The notes beneath the pieces are model-generated. The model did not search any database and was not told where the DNA came from. It saw only the letters and a list, made by a program, of their open reading frames with translations. Shown piece by piece: positions 52,832 to 61,156 of a stretch of DNA of 64,000 nucleotides. Position 1 is the stretch's first letter. Every line of letters begins with the position of its first letter. Both the position numbers and the translations under genes were made by a program. This DNA is from Variibacter gotjawalensis (GTDB lineage Bacteria; Pseudomonadota; Alphaproteobacteria; Rhizobiales; Xanthobacteraceae), in assembly GCF_002355335.1 (NCBI RefSeq), contig NZ_AP014946.1, positions 2,123,501 through 2,187,500 of the forward strand. The letters run 5' to 3'.

Positions 52832-53938
52832 TCACTCCATGCGGCGGCGGAACATCCACGCCGCGACGCTGAGCGTTACGATCGCGATGAGGATTAGCGG
52901 GATGGTGTTGCGCACCATCTCGTCGAGCGGAAGTCCTTTGAGGAATACGCCGCGCACGATCGCGATAAAATAGCGCAGCGGGTTGATCACCGTGACATGC
53001 TGCAGCCATGTCGGCATGTTGTCGATTGGAGTCGCGAAGCCGGACGTCAGCGTCGCCGGAATCATAAAGAGGAATGAGCCGAGGATCGCTTGCTGCTGCG
53101 TGGCAGAGAGCGACGAGATAAAAAGCCCAATGCCGATCAGCGCGGTCAAATAGAAGAAAACGCCGATATAGAACATCGCGAGCGCGCCATGCACCGGCAG
53201 CCCAAACCAGAACACGGCCGCCAGCAGATAGAACGTGCAGTGCACGTGCCCGATGATCAGCGGCGGAACGGTCTTGCCGACGAGAATTTCATGTGTGCGC
53301 AGCGGCGAGACCATCAGCTGATCGAATGTGCCGAGTTCGCGCTCGCGGGCGACAGACAATCCGGTGACGATGAGGCCGATCAGCACGGCGATCACGGCGA
53401 TCAGGTTCGGAACCATGAACCACTGCGTATCGAGTGCGGGGTTGAACCAGAAGCGCGGGACGATCGGCTCGGCGGGCTCCGCGCCGGCGCGCAGCGTGAT
53501 ATCGGCCGAATAGGCCGTAACGATCTGCGAGACGTAAGCGCCGGCGAGTTGCGATGCGTTGGAACGCCGCCCATCGAGAATGAGTTGGATATCCGTCGGC
53601 CGTCGCGCCGCGATATCGGCCGAGAACGTCGGCGAGATATGCATCGCGAGCAGAACGCGTTGCATGTTGACGGCTTCGGCCATCTCCTCGTTGCGCGTGA
53701 CTCTGACGATGCGGTGGAAAGTCGGCGAACCCTGCAGCCGGCTGATCAACTCGATGCTCGCCGCGCCCCCGTCACGATTGAGCACCGCGATATCGACGTT
53801 GCGCACCTCCATCGTCGCCGCATAGGCGAAGACGAAAAGCTGCATGATCGGCGGCACAATCAGCACCATGCGGCCGCGTGGATCGCGCAGAACCGCGAGC
53901 AGCTCTTTGATGATGAGCGCTTTGAGCCGCGTCCACAT
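52832..53938 (-). CDS. ybhR: ABC-2 type exporter permease, second subunit (YbhR-like)
   Basis: The 368-residue membrane protein has an N-terminal helix (VLIVPPIMQLFVFAYAA), a large periplasmic domain (~45-170) and five C-terminal helices (the YhgE/ABC-2 pattern). The ATG at 53938 shares one base with the stop of the upstream permease (TGATG). Its length equals that of E. coli YbhR. It probably forms a heterodimer with the other permease and exports drugs or small molecules. Confidence 0.9.
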   Translation of the reverse strand: MWTRLKALIIKELLAVLRDPRGRMVLIVPPIMQLFVFAYAATMEVRNVDIAVLNRDGGAASIELISRLQGSPTFHRIVRVTRNEEMAEAVNMQRVLLAMHISPTFSADIAARRPTDIQLILDGRRSNASQLAGAYVSQIVTAYSADITLRAGAEPAEPIVPRFWFNPALDTQWFMVPNLIAVIAVLIGLIVTGLSVARERELGTFDQLMVSPLRTHEILVGKTVPPLIIGHVHCTFYLLAAVFWFGLPVHGALAMFYIGVFFYLTALIGIGLFISSLSATQQQAILGSFLFMIPATLTSGFATPIDNMPTWLQHVTVINPLRYFIAIVRGVFLKGLPLDEMVRNTIPLILIAIVTLSVAAWMFRRRME

Positions 53939-55065
53939 CAGGCGAGCCGCTTCTTTGTCGTGCGCGCGGCGAGGGCGAACAGCACGGCGCCCATGGTCAG
54001 CAACACGGCGATCGATTGAGCGTAGAGCGGCCAGATATCGCCGGCGAGAAAGACAGTCTGCAGCGCCGGAATGTAGTAGCGCGCCGGAATGATCATCGTG
54101 AGCCACTGGATGATCTTCGGCATCGATGCGATCTCGAACAAAAAGCCGGAGAGCAGGAATGCGGGAAGGAACCCCGCGACCAGTGCGAGCTGCGACGCGA
54201 GGAACTGGTTCTTGGTGCCGGCTGAGATGAGCAGGCCGAGGCCGAGGGCAGGGCAGAGGAACGCCGCCGAAACCAGGTACAGCGCGATGAGTGACCCTCT
54301 GAACGGCACGCCGAACAACAAAACCGAAACGGCGACGCAGAGCGTCAACGCGAGCAGCCCGAGGATGAAGTATGGCAGGATCTTTCCGGCGAGAAGCTGT
54401 AGCGACGATACCGGCGTCGCCATCATGGCTTCCATCGTGCCGCGCTCCCATTCACGCGCGACGACGAGCGCGGTGAGCAGCGTGCCGATCATCGTCATCA
54501 CGATCGCGATAGCGCCCGGCACAAGGAAATTGCGGCTGACGAGTTCCTGATTGAACCAGACACGCTGTTCGACATCGATGAGCGGCGCTGGATTAACGCC
54601 GTGGTCGATGGCGGTTTGATTGCGCCACGTCTGCACGACACCTTGCGCATAGTTCAGCACGAAGCTCGCCGTGTTCGGGTCTGTGCCATCGACGAGCACC
54701 TGCAGCCGTGGCGGCGTCTGCGGATTGGCGTTGTCGGCCGTGAAGTCGGCCGGAATGACGACGATGCCACGAATCCGGTTGACGACGAGGTCTTCTTCGA
54801 GTTCGCGGCGGTCAGTCGCGAGTTTGACCGTGAAATAACGCGAGGCCTGGAAATTCGCAGCAAGCTCACGCGCGGCCGGCGTCGGGCTCTCGATCGCGAT
54901 GCCGATGCGTGTGACGGTCGCGTCGAGCGAGAGCGCATAGCCGAACAAAAACAAAAGAACGACCGGCAGCACGAAAGCGATCAGGATGCTCGACGGGTCG
55001 CGAATGACCTGCAGCGTCTCCTTGCGGACGAGGGCGATGAAGCGAATGGTGGCGTCGCGATCCAT
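53938..55065 (-). CDS. ybhS: ABC-2 type exporter permease, first subunit (YbhS-like)
   Basis: The 375-residue protein has the same layout as its partner: N-terminal helix (SSILIAFVLPVVLLFLFGYA), a periplasmic domain and C-terminal helices with LVVAREWERGTMEAMMATPV near residue 200. The start at 55065 overlaps the ATPase stop by one base (TAATG). The 55-residue upstream extension lies within the ATPase gene and is rejected. Length matches E. coli YbhS. Confidence 0.91.
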   Translation of the reverse strand: MDRDATIRFIALVRKETLQVIRDPSSILIAFVLPVVLLFLFGYALSLDATVTRIGIAIESPTPAARELAANFQASRYFTVKLATDRRELEEDLVVNRIRGIVVIPADFTADNANPQTPPRLQVLVDGTDPNTASFVLNYAQGVVQTWRNQTAIDHGVNPAPLIDVEQRVWFNQELVSRNFLVPGAIAIVMTMIGTLLTALVVAREWERGTMEAMMATPVSSLQLLAGKILPYFILGLLALTLCVAVSVLLFGVPFRGSLIALYLVSAAFLCPALGLGLLISAGTKNQFLASQLALVAGFLPAFLLSGFLFEIASMPKIIQWLTMIIPARYYIPALQTVFLAGDIWPLYAQSIAVLLTMGAVLFALAARTTKKRLA

Positions 55066-56783
55066 TACGCGGCCGCCTTCACGGCGGCGTCGGATTGCTC
55101 GACGAGCCGGATGAATGCGTCTTCCATCGTCGGATCGGGGTTCTCTTTGGTGGCGACCATCGCTTTGAGATCGTCGGGCGAGCCGAGCGCGATCGAGCGC
55201 CCGCGATAGATCAGCGAGATGCGATCGCAATACTCGGCTTCGTCCATGAAATGCGTGGTGACGAGTACAGTGACGCCTTTTTCGACGAGTCCGTTGATGT
55301 GCGTCCAGAATTCGCGCCGCGAGATCGGGTCGACGCCGGAGGTCGGCTCGTCGAGAAACAGAACATCGGGTTCGTGCATCGCGGCGCAGGCGAGCGCGAG
55401 GCGCTGCTTGAAGCCGAGCGGCAGATCCTTCGCGGAAGATTTCAGCCGCGATTTGAGATCGAAGATGTCGGTCATCAGGTCGATCTGCTGACGCCGCCGC
55501 GCGCGATCGAGCCCATAGACGCCGGCGAAGAAATCGAGGTTCTGGCCGACGCTAAGATCGCCATAGAGCGAGAATTTCTGCGCCATGTAGCCGAGCCGAT
55601 TGCGCGCCTCCGCGCCCTCGCGGCGGAGATCGAAGCCGGCGACGCGGCCTTCGCCGGCTGTCGGCTTAAGGAGCCCGCACAGCATCTTGAACGTTGTCGA
55701 TTTGCCGGCGCCGTTCGGGCCGAGCAAACCGAAAATCTCTCCCCGCGGAATATCGAACGTTATGTCGGATGCGGCCGTGAAGTCGCCGAACTGCTTCGTC
55801 AGCCCGCGCGCCTCGATGACCGGTTTGTCTTGCGGCGGCAGCGGCTGGCGCGCTTCGGCGAGCTTCGAGCGGCCGCCTGGGCCACCGCCCAGTATATCGA
55901 CGAAGGCGTCTTCGAAGCGTGGCGGTGTCGGCTCGGCCTTTGCGTCGGCACCGAGCGACGCAACATCTGGAACACCTTCGCGTGTCACCAAACGCAGCGC
56001 TTCGCCTTGGATCACGCCATCGATAACGGTCTTGTCGTCAAGCACTTGCGCGAGCGCGAGACGGCGCCGGCCATGTATGCCGGTAACGCGGAACACGCGG
56101 CCATCGACACGCCCGGTGAGTTCCTTCGGCTCGCCGGAGAACAGCAGCTTGCCCTCGTTGAACAACAGCACGTGATCGCATTTCTCGGCTTCGTCGAGAT
56201 AGGCCGTCGACCAAACGACGCCGACGCCTTCGCGCGCGAGGTCTTCGACCATCTTCCACAACTCGCGGCGCGAGATCGGGTCGACACCGACTCCGGGCTC
56301 GTCGAGCAGCAGAAGTTTCGGCTTGCGCAGCAGGGCGCAGGAGAGACCAAGCTTCTGCTTCATGCCGCCCGAAAGTTTTCCGGCGAGACGCCCAGTGAAA
56401 CTCTTCAAGTCCGTCAGCGTCAGCAGTTCGTCAAACGCGGCTTGACGCTCGGCTTTCGGAAGGCCACGCAGATCCGCATAGAGATCGAGATTCTCCTGCA
56501 CGGTGAGATCTTCGTAGAGGCCGAAGCGCTGCGGCATGTAGCCGATGTTGGCGTGAATGTGCTCCGGCGCTTGCGTCGTGTCGTGGCCGAGCACCGTGAG
56601 TGTGCCGCCGTCGGGCACAAGCAGCGCGGTCATAAGACGGATGAGCGTCGTCTTGCCGGCGCCGTCGGGCCCGACGATGCCCGTGATGCGTCCGCCTTCG
56701 ATCTCGCCCGAGATGGCGTCGAGCGCCGGCTTCTCGCTGCCGAAGCGTTTCGTCACGCTATCAATGCGGACGAGGGTGGTCAT
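55065..56783 (-). CDS. ybhF: Double ABC ATPase of the exporter (YbhF-like)
   Basis: The 572-residue protein is a tandem of two ATPase domains. The first has Walker [10 protein letters not shown], signature [13 protein letters not shown] and Walker [14 protein letters not shown]. The second has Walker [11 protein letters not shown] and Walker [13 protein letters not shown], but a degenerate signature ([13 protein letters not shown]). Such asymmetry is usual in YbhF. The ATG at 56783 overlaps the stop of the membrane-fusion gene by 4 bp. Confidence 0.94.
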   Translation of the reverse strand: MTTLVRIDSVTKRFGSEKPALDAISGEIEGGRITGIVGPDGAGKTTLIRLMTALLVPDGGTLTVLGHDTTQAPEHIHANIGYMPQRFGLYEDLTVQENLDLYADLRGLPKAERQAAFDELLTLTDLKSFTGRLAGKLSGGMKQKLGLSCALLRKPKLLLLDEPGVGVDPISRRELWKMVEDLAREGVGVVWSTAYLDEAEKCDHVLLFNEGKLLFSGEPKELTGRVDGRVFRVTGIHGRRRLALAQVLDDKTVIDGVIQGEALRLVTREGVPDVASLGADAKAEPTPPRFEDAFVDILGGGPGGRSKLAEARQPLPPQDKPVIEARGLTKQFGDFTAASDITFDIPRGEIFGLLGPNGAGKSTTFKMLCGLLKPTAGEGRVAGFDLRREGAEARNRLGYMAQKFSLYGDLSVGQNLDFFAGVYGLDRARRRQQIDLMTDIFDLKSRLKSSAKDLPLGFKQRLALACAAMHEPDVLFLDEPTSGVDPISRREFWTHINGLVEKGVTVLVTTHFMDEAEYCDRISLIYRGRSIALGSPDDLKAMVATKENPDPTMEDAFIRLVEQSDAAVKAAA

Positions 56784-57799
56784 TTCGCTGCCGCGGCGTT
56801 GGCTGGTGGCGCTTCGAGGCGCACGGTCACCGGCATGCCTTGCCGCAGACCTTGATCCGCGTTCTCGATCGTGATGCGCAGACGATAGACGAGGTCGGTG
56901 CGCAGCTCCGGTGTCTGCACGGTCTTCGGCGTGAATTCGGCGACCGGCGAGATGAAGCCGACGCGCCCGCGATAGGGCGCATTCGGCCGCGTGTCGCTTG
57001 TCACGGAAACCTCCATGCCAGGATGGATGCGGCCGAGCGACGGCTCCGGAATGTAGGCGCGCACCCACACGGGCTGTGACAGCGAAAGAACGTAGACGAT
57101 GTCGCTCGGTCCGACGATTGCGCCCGGCTCACGGACGCGCGAGAGAATGACGCCATCACTCGGCGCCTTCAGTGTCGCGTCGGCGAGGGCCGTTTCGGCC
57201 GCGGCGAGATTGGCGCGCATACCTTCGAGCGTCGCGCGCGCCGCAGCGATGTCTTCTGGACGCGTTCCTTCGAGCAGAAGGCGCAGCGCCTCGCGCGACG
57301 ACAGCAAACGCGCCTGTGCCATGTTGCGTGTGGCGAGCGCTTGATCGTAATTCGCGATGGAGGAAGCGCCTGTCTCGCGCAGCTTGTTGACGCGCTCGAA
57401 TGTCTGCACCGCGTTGGCAACGTCAGCATCGTTCGCCGCGACTGTCGCGCGCGCTTGCGCGATCTCAGCTTCGCGCGGGCCTGCGATGAGACGCGACAGC
57501 GTCGCTTCGGCATTCTTCACTTGCGCGTCGGCGGCACGTACCTGGTCTTCGAAGGAGCGAATGTCGAGCTTCGCCAGCACGGTACCGGCCTTGATACTCT
57601 CGCCTTCCTCGAACGCCATCTCAGAAAGCCGCCCGGCAACACGGAATCCGAGCTGCACCTGCCGAATGTCGACATTGCCGTAGAGCGTGTTCTGCGCCTC
57701 AGCGGGTTTGCGCCAACCGAGACGGGTCGGCACATCGAACCACCAGCCGCCAGCGAGAATGGCGATCAGAACGGCAATCACGGCAACGCGCGTTCTCAT
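56780..57799 (-). CDS. ybhG: HlyD-family membrane fusion protein (YbhG-like)
   Basis: The 339-residue periplasmic adaptor has one N-terminal membrane anchor ([17 protein letters not shown]). A lipoyl-like pair flanks a long coiled hairpin ([20 protein letters not shown]; repeated Ala/Arg-rich helices ~75-200), and beta-barrel segments follow ([18 protein letters not shown]). It connects the ABC permease with an outer-membrane factor not encoded here. It overlaps the tetR stop by 4 bp, and the family order equals E. coli cecR-ybhG-F-S-R. Confidence 0.93.
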   Translation of the reverse strand: MRTRVAVIAVLIAILAGGWWFDVPTRLGWRKPAEAQNTLYGNVDIRQVQLGFRVAGRLSEMAFEEGESIKAGTVLAKLDIRSFEDQVRAADAQVKNAEATLSRLIAGPREAEIAQARATVAANDADVANAVQTFERVNKLRETGASSIANYDQALATRNMAQARLLSSREALRLLLEGTRPEDIAAARATLEGMRANLAAAETALADATLKAPSDGVILSRVREPGAIVGPSDIVYVLSLSQPVWVRAYIPEPSLGRIHPGMEVSVTSDTRPNAPYRGRVGFISPVAEFTPKTVQTPELRTDLVYRLRITIENADQGLRQGMPVTVRLEAPPANAAAAK

Positions 57800-58503
57800 G
57801 ACGCACCTTTGTCTGTTGCGGGGCGAATGTTTGCGACGGTTTCGTCGATGAGTTGATTGAGAATGCCGAGCTCGCGGGAGCCGACGCTCTGCCAATCGAG
57901 CTGCCGCATCACGGCGGCACGAGCGAAGCGGAAGAAGATGACGTGGCCCACAGTGGCGAGTGCTCGCGCGCCGACGTGCTCGCTCTTCGGGTCATCGGCG
58001 AGCAATATCCCGATCAGTTGACGCAGCGTATCGACGATCGGCCGCATGAAACCTTCATAAACCCGCTCAAAGGCCTCGGTCGGCTCCATCTGCTCGCGCA
58101 GCATGAAGCGCGCCCACGGCCCTGACTCTTCGCTGACGACGAGGCGGGCCATCTCTTTCAGAATGCCGGCGAGGAGGGCGCGGGCTTCGGCAGGCGTGAG
58201 GCCGCCTTCCGCGGCGCGCGCCATCATCTGAGCGCGTCCGGCTTCGGCAGCGGGAGAGACATGAGCGCGGACACGGGCACCGATGTGATCGGCCGCCGCG
58301 AGGTAAAGCCCCTGCTTGCCGCCGAAGTAATACTGCAGCGCTTGGATATTCACGTTGGCCGCGCCGGCGAGTGCACGCGTTGATGCACCCTCGAAGCCGT
58401 GACGGCCAAAAACATCGATCGCTGCGATCACGATGCGTTCACGCGTCTCGTCGCCTCGCGAGGGCGGGCTGAGCTGTGGCGGTTGGGCCGTTCGTTCATC
58501 CAT
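57796..58503 (-). CDS. cecR: TetR-family regulator (CecR-like)
   Basis: The 235-residue protein has a TetR helix-turn-helix at residues ~18-64 ([38 protein letters not shown]) and a CecR/DUF1956-type ligand domain. As the first gene of the exporter operon it probably represses its own promoter until a ligand binds. The ATG at 58503 is chosen over a 12-residue longer frame. A candidate palindromic operator lies 33 bp upstream. Confidence 0.9.
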   Translation of the reverse strand: MDERTAQPPQLSPPSRGDETRERIVIAAIDVFGRHGFEGASTRALAGAANVNIQALQYYFGGKQGLYLAAADHIGARVRAHVSPAAEAGRAQMMARAAEGGLTPAEARALLAGILKEMARLVVSEESGPWARFMLREQMEPTEAFERVYEGFMRPIVDTLRQLIGILLADDPKSEHVGARALATVGHVIFFRFARAAVMRQLDWQSVGSRELGILNQLIDETVANIRPATDKGAS

Positions 58504-58535
58504 AAGTTGCGAAATACCTCTGCAGGGAGGTAATG

Positions 58536-58547
58536 TCAATCGATTGA
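58536..58547. promoter_or_regulatory. Candidate operator of the TetR/exporter operon
   Basis: TCAATCGATTGA is a perfect 12-bp palindrome, extended by a further TTGA, 33 bp upstream of the cecR-like start. Its position fits autorepression. A looser repeat ACCTC...GAGGT lies at about 58517-58532. Confidence 0.45.
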
Positions 58548-58730
58548 TTGAAATGTTGTGGTGGTTCGCCCTGACCGGGTGTGAATGGCTAACAAAGCCT
58601 CAACGAGAACGTCGAATTCCCTGCGATCGCCCGGAAGGATTCTTCAACCCTGTCATCAGGATGCAGCAAAAGTACCGGTCCGTTTTAAGTCGCTTTTTAG
58701 AGATCGGGTTCAGTCTCGCTCTCAACAAAA

Positions 58731-58931
58731 GTGGAGAGCGTCGTGCAGCACGTCCGTTTCGAAGTAGCGCGTCATGTTGAGGGTTGGGGGATCAAGCGCG
58801 GCGCTGAAATCGCCGGCTCGTATCCGTCGAAAGAGGCGGCTCTCGAAGCTGCGAAGATGGTGGCGTCCGGGTATCTCGGCCGCGGCATGCAAGTAACCAT
58901 CTCGATGCCCTCGATGGTAGCCTGCGACTAG
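58731..58931 (+). CDS. Small DUF2188-like protein
   Basis: The 66-residue ORF can begin at GTG 58731 or GTG 58743. The body (HVRFEVARHVEGWGIKRGAE, then YPSKEAALEAAKMVASGYLG) has the strand-strand-helix pattern GW-I-(x)n-F/Y-x-(S/T)-K-E-A-x-x-A of DUF2188-like proteins. These are small cytoplasmic proteins of unknown function. No partner is obvious; the gene lies between the exporter operon and the GGDEF-like protein. Confidence 0.65.
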   Translation: MESVVQHVRFEVARHVEGWGIKRGAEIAGSYPSKEAALEAAKMVASGYLGRGMQVTISMPSMVACD

Positions 58932-59060
58932 TGCCTCGTTTGCGCTATCAAAATGCTGGCGAATTTTAAGACTTCTTAAAGCGGGTCAACGGCCTATTGG
59001 GTCTGCTGCGCGTGTCGCGCGCAAAGAATGACGGGTCAAACCGTCCCCAGAGGCAGAACG

Positions 59061-60158
59061 ATGACTCCGCGCCTGACCGGTCTTGAAATCAAGTCGCTGC
59101 TGTTGGTGGCGCTGATCGGCTTGCTGTTTGCCGGCACCTGGTATGACACCGCCGGCAATCGCGGTCGATCCGAGCATCAAACCGCGACACGGATCCTTCA
59201 TCTTGGCGAACTGATCGCAGCGAGCACCGCAGCTCAGCAGGGCGCACCGGCCGGTGCGCGCCGGTTGGAAGCTGTCGGCGCTGCAGAAGCATCGCTGATC
59301 CGCATGCGTGATGCGGTCAAACTCCTCTCCGCTGACTATCAATTCGACGAAAGCGCTTTCCTCCGCCTCTCGGTCATCGACGAGGCGATCGTCACACGCC
59401 TTGCCGATCTTCGCCGCGGTGGTGATGCGCAGGCTTCGTTCGATCCCGCACTCGGCGCTCGTCTTGCGGTTGAGCTCCTCGGTCGCGAGCAACAGCGCCT
59501 CGACAATTCGGCAACGTCGGGAGACGGCGTGCGCGGTGCGATGCGCTGGCTCCAGCCACTGCTGTTCGGCCTCGCGTTGATCATCGCGCTTCTGCTGTTG
59601 CGCGATGCCCGCAAGTGGCGCCTCCGCGCCGTCAAGCCGGATGCCACGACCTATATGCAGCCGGGCCAGACGATCGCGGACCGCCGCGCGCTGATGTCGG
59701 GCATCCAGGCATCCATCGTTTCCTCACTCAACCGCAGCCGCACCATCGGCTTGATGCATTTGCAACTCGCCAACGCGACCACGCTGCGTGATCGTCTCGG
59801 CTGGGAAAGCGCCGACCGGATGGTCGGCGAGTTCGCCGACCGCCTGCGCAGCGAGTTCCGCCGCTCCGACATCATCGCGCGCCTCGAAGGCGATGCGCTC
59901 GTCGTGATGGCGAGCGACATTTCGAGCCGCAGCGATCTGACCGGATTCGAACAGCGCATCCGCCGCGTGCTCGAAGAGCTCAACAAGACCGCCGAAGCCG
60001 GCGCCGCGCTCAACATCGAAGTCGGCGCTGCGATGTATCCGATCGACGGCTATTCGGCCGAGGATATGCTCACGGCCGCACGCGCTTCCGTTGCACGCTC
60101 GAAGACGATCGACGGCCAAATTTCAGGCGCTCCGCAGCTCACCGCCAAGCCCGCCTAA
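59061..60158 (+). CDS. Membrane protein with degenerate GGDEF domain
   Basis: The 365-residue protein has a transmembrane helix near residues 11-25, a ~130-residue periplasmic helical domain, a second helix near 165-181 and a cytoplasmic diguanylate-cyclase-like domain. The GGDEF signature is replaced by EGDAL (276-280), and the inhibitory RxxD site is not evident, so it should not make c-di-GMP. It might bind a nucleotide or signal to the cellulose synthase that follows. AGAGG precedes the ATG. It is separated from bcsS by a 205-bp gap with its own promoter-like region. Confidence 0.82.
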   Translation: MTPRLTGLEIKSLLLVALIGLLFAGTWYDTAGNRGRSEHQTATRILHLGELIAASTAAQQGAPAGARRLEAVGAAEASLIRMRDAVKLLSADYQFDESAFLRLSVIDEAIVTRLADLRRGGDAQASFDPALGARLAVELLGREQQRLDNSATSGDGVRGAMRWLQPLLFGLALIIALLLLRDARKWRLRAVKPDATTYMQPGQTIADRRALMSGIQASIVSSLNRSRTIGLMHLQLANATTLRDRLGWESADRMVGEFADRLRSEFRRSDIIARLEGDALVVMASDISSRSDLTGFEQRIRRVLEELNKTAEAGAALNIEVGAAMYPIDGYSAEDMLTAARASVARSKTIDGQISGAPQLTAKPA

Positions 60159-60363
60159 GCACACTCGCAGTTGCGGCAGGTCTATGAGAGTCCAGTAAAA
60201 TTTGCCGCTAACGCTCTGTTAATCATAAGAAAACTTGCGCGCATTAATTAAGATTTGAGTTAGTCCGAGTCCTTACCGTGCCATCTCAAGCTGGGCTCAT
60301 CGTACCTACCGCGATGAGCCGTTCACGGTCCGCGCTGCTGATAGCGCCGGGTGAGGATGGCAG
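60159..60363. other. bcs operon leader region
   Basis: This 205-bp gap is AT-richer (TTAATCATAAGAAAAC, CATTAATTAAGATTTGAG), as expected of a promoter. It contains the hairpin at 60294-60320 ahead of bcsS. No consensus promoter can be assigned with confidence. Confidence 0.4.
60294..60320 (+). promoter_or_regulatory. Leader hairpin upstream of bcsS
   Basis: GGCTCATCG (60294-60302) and CGATGAGCC (60312-60320) form a perfect 9-bp stem with a 9-nt loop, 43 bp before the bcsS ATG. No T-tract follows, so it could be an mRNA-stabilising hairpin or a protein site rather than a terminator. Confidence 0.5.
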
Positions 60364-61110
60364 ATGAAGTTAGCTAGCAGATTGGCGGTTATCGCTCTGC
60401 TGATGTCAGGCATCGGGAGCGCATCCGCGGCCGATTGGTACACGGGCAGCGCCGTCGTCGAAACGCCGGAGAGCTGGATCGTCGACGTCGACACCTCCGT
60501 CTCCGTCACATCGAAAGACACGGTTTTTGCCGGTGCCTCCGCGACCTTCGCGGCGGTCGACAACTTGCGCGTCTCCGGTTGGCGCGGCCGTATCGAAGGC
60601 CTCGTCGGCCGCTACACCTACGAACAGCACCTGACGAAGCAGAGCATCAAGAGCCAGCAAGAGGGCGGTGGCCTGATGGCAGGTTACGAATGGGTCGGCC
60701 GTGACACGACGGCCGCGATCTGGGCCGGTATCGACATCAAGAACACGACGCTGTCGTCGCCTGATCCGGACAACACGGTTATCGGCACCGGCGTCGGTGC
60801 GAAGTTCGCGGCGCAGTTCTACTCGAAGCTGTCCGACGGCTTCATGACCTCCGGCTACGGTTCTTACTCGACTCTGCACAACGCTTACTACGCGCGCTTG
60901 AAGGCGGGCTGGGCGGTCGCGCAGGAAGTCTACCTCGGACCGGAATTCACGATCCTCGGCGATGATTTCTATCGCCAATACCGCGTCGGCATTCACCTCA
61001 CGGGTGTCCGGCTTGGCCGTCTGCAGCTCGGCGTCTCGGGCGGCTTCTTCAACGACAACCATCAAGGCAACGGCGGCTACGGCATCGTCGACGCGCGGAT
61101 GGGCTTCTAA
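60364..61110 (+). CDS. bcsS: Cellulose biosynthesis protein BcsS
   Basis: The 248-residue protein has a signal peptide (LAVIALLMSGIGSASA-A) and then a beta-rich mature part with alternating strands (GWRGRIEGLVGRYTYEQ, LKAGWAVAQEVYLGPEF, GIVDARMGF). It ends in an aromatic residue, typical of an outer-membrane beta-barrel. It matches the BcsS family found before bcsA in alphaproteobacteria; its precise role in cellulose export is unknown. GAGGATGG precedes the ATG. Confidence 0.9.
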   Translation: MKLASRLAVIALLMSGIGSASAADWYTGSAVVETPESWIVDVDTSVSVTSKDTVFAGASATFAAVDNLRVSGWRGRIEGLVGRYTYEQHLTKQSIKSQQEGGGLMAGYEWVGRDTTAAIWAGIDIKNTTLSSPDPDNTVIGTGVGAKFAAQFYSKLSDGFMTSGYGSYSTLHNAYYARLKAGWAVAQEVYLGPEFTILGDDFYRQYRVGIHLTGVRLGRLQLGVSGGFFNDNHQGNGGYGIVDARMGF

Positions 61111-61156
61111 GAAACGCGTCTCGCCTAACGGCACAACTCGACTGGAACCGATCTGA

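Noticed and set aside
53090-54019. 309-codon plus-strand ORF opposite the exporter permeases
   Set aside because: Arg/Asp/His-rich antisense translation of membrane-protein codons; no supporting features.
55095-56855. 586-codon plus-strand ORF opposite the double ABC ATPase
   Set aside because: Antisense shadow; the minus strand carries complete Walker and signature motifs.
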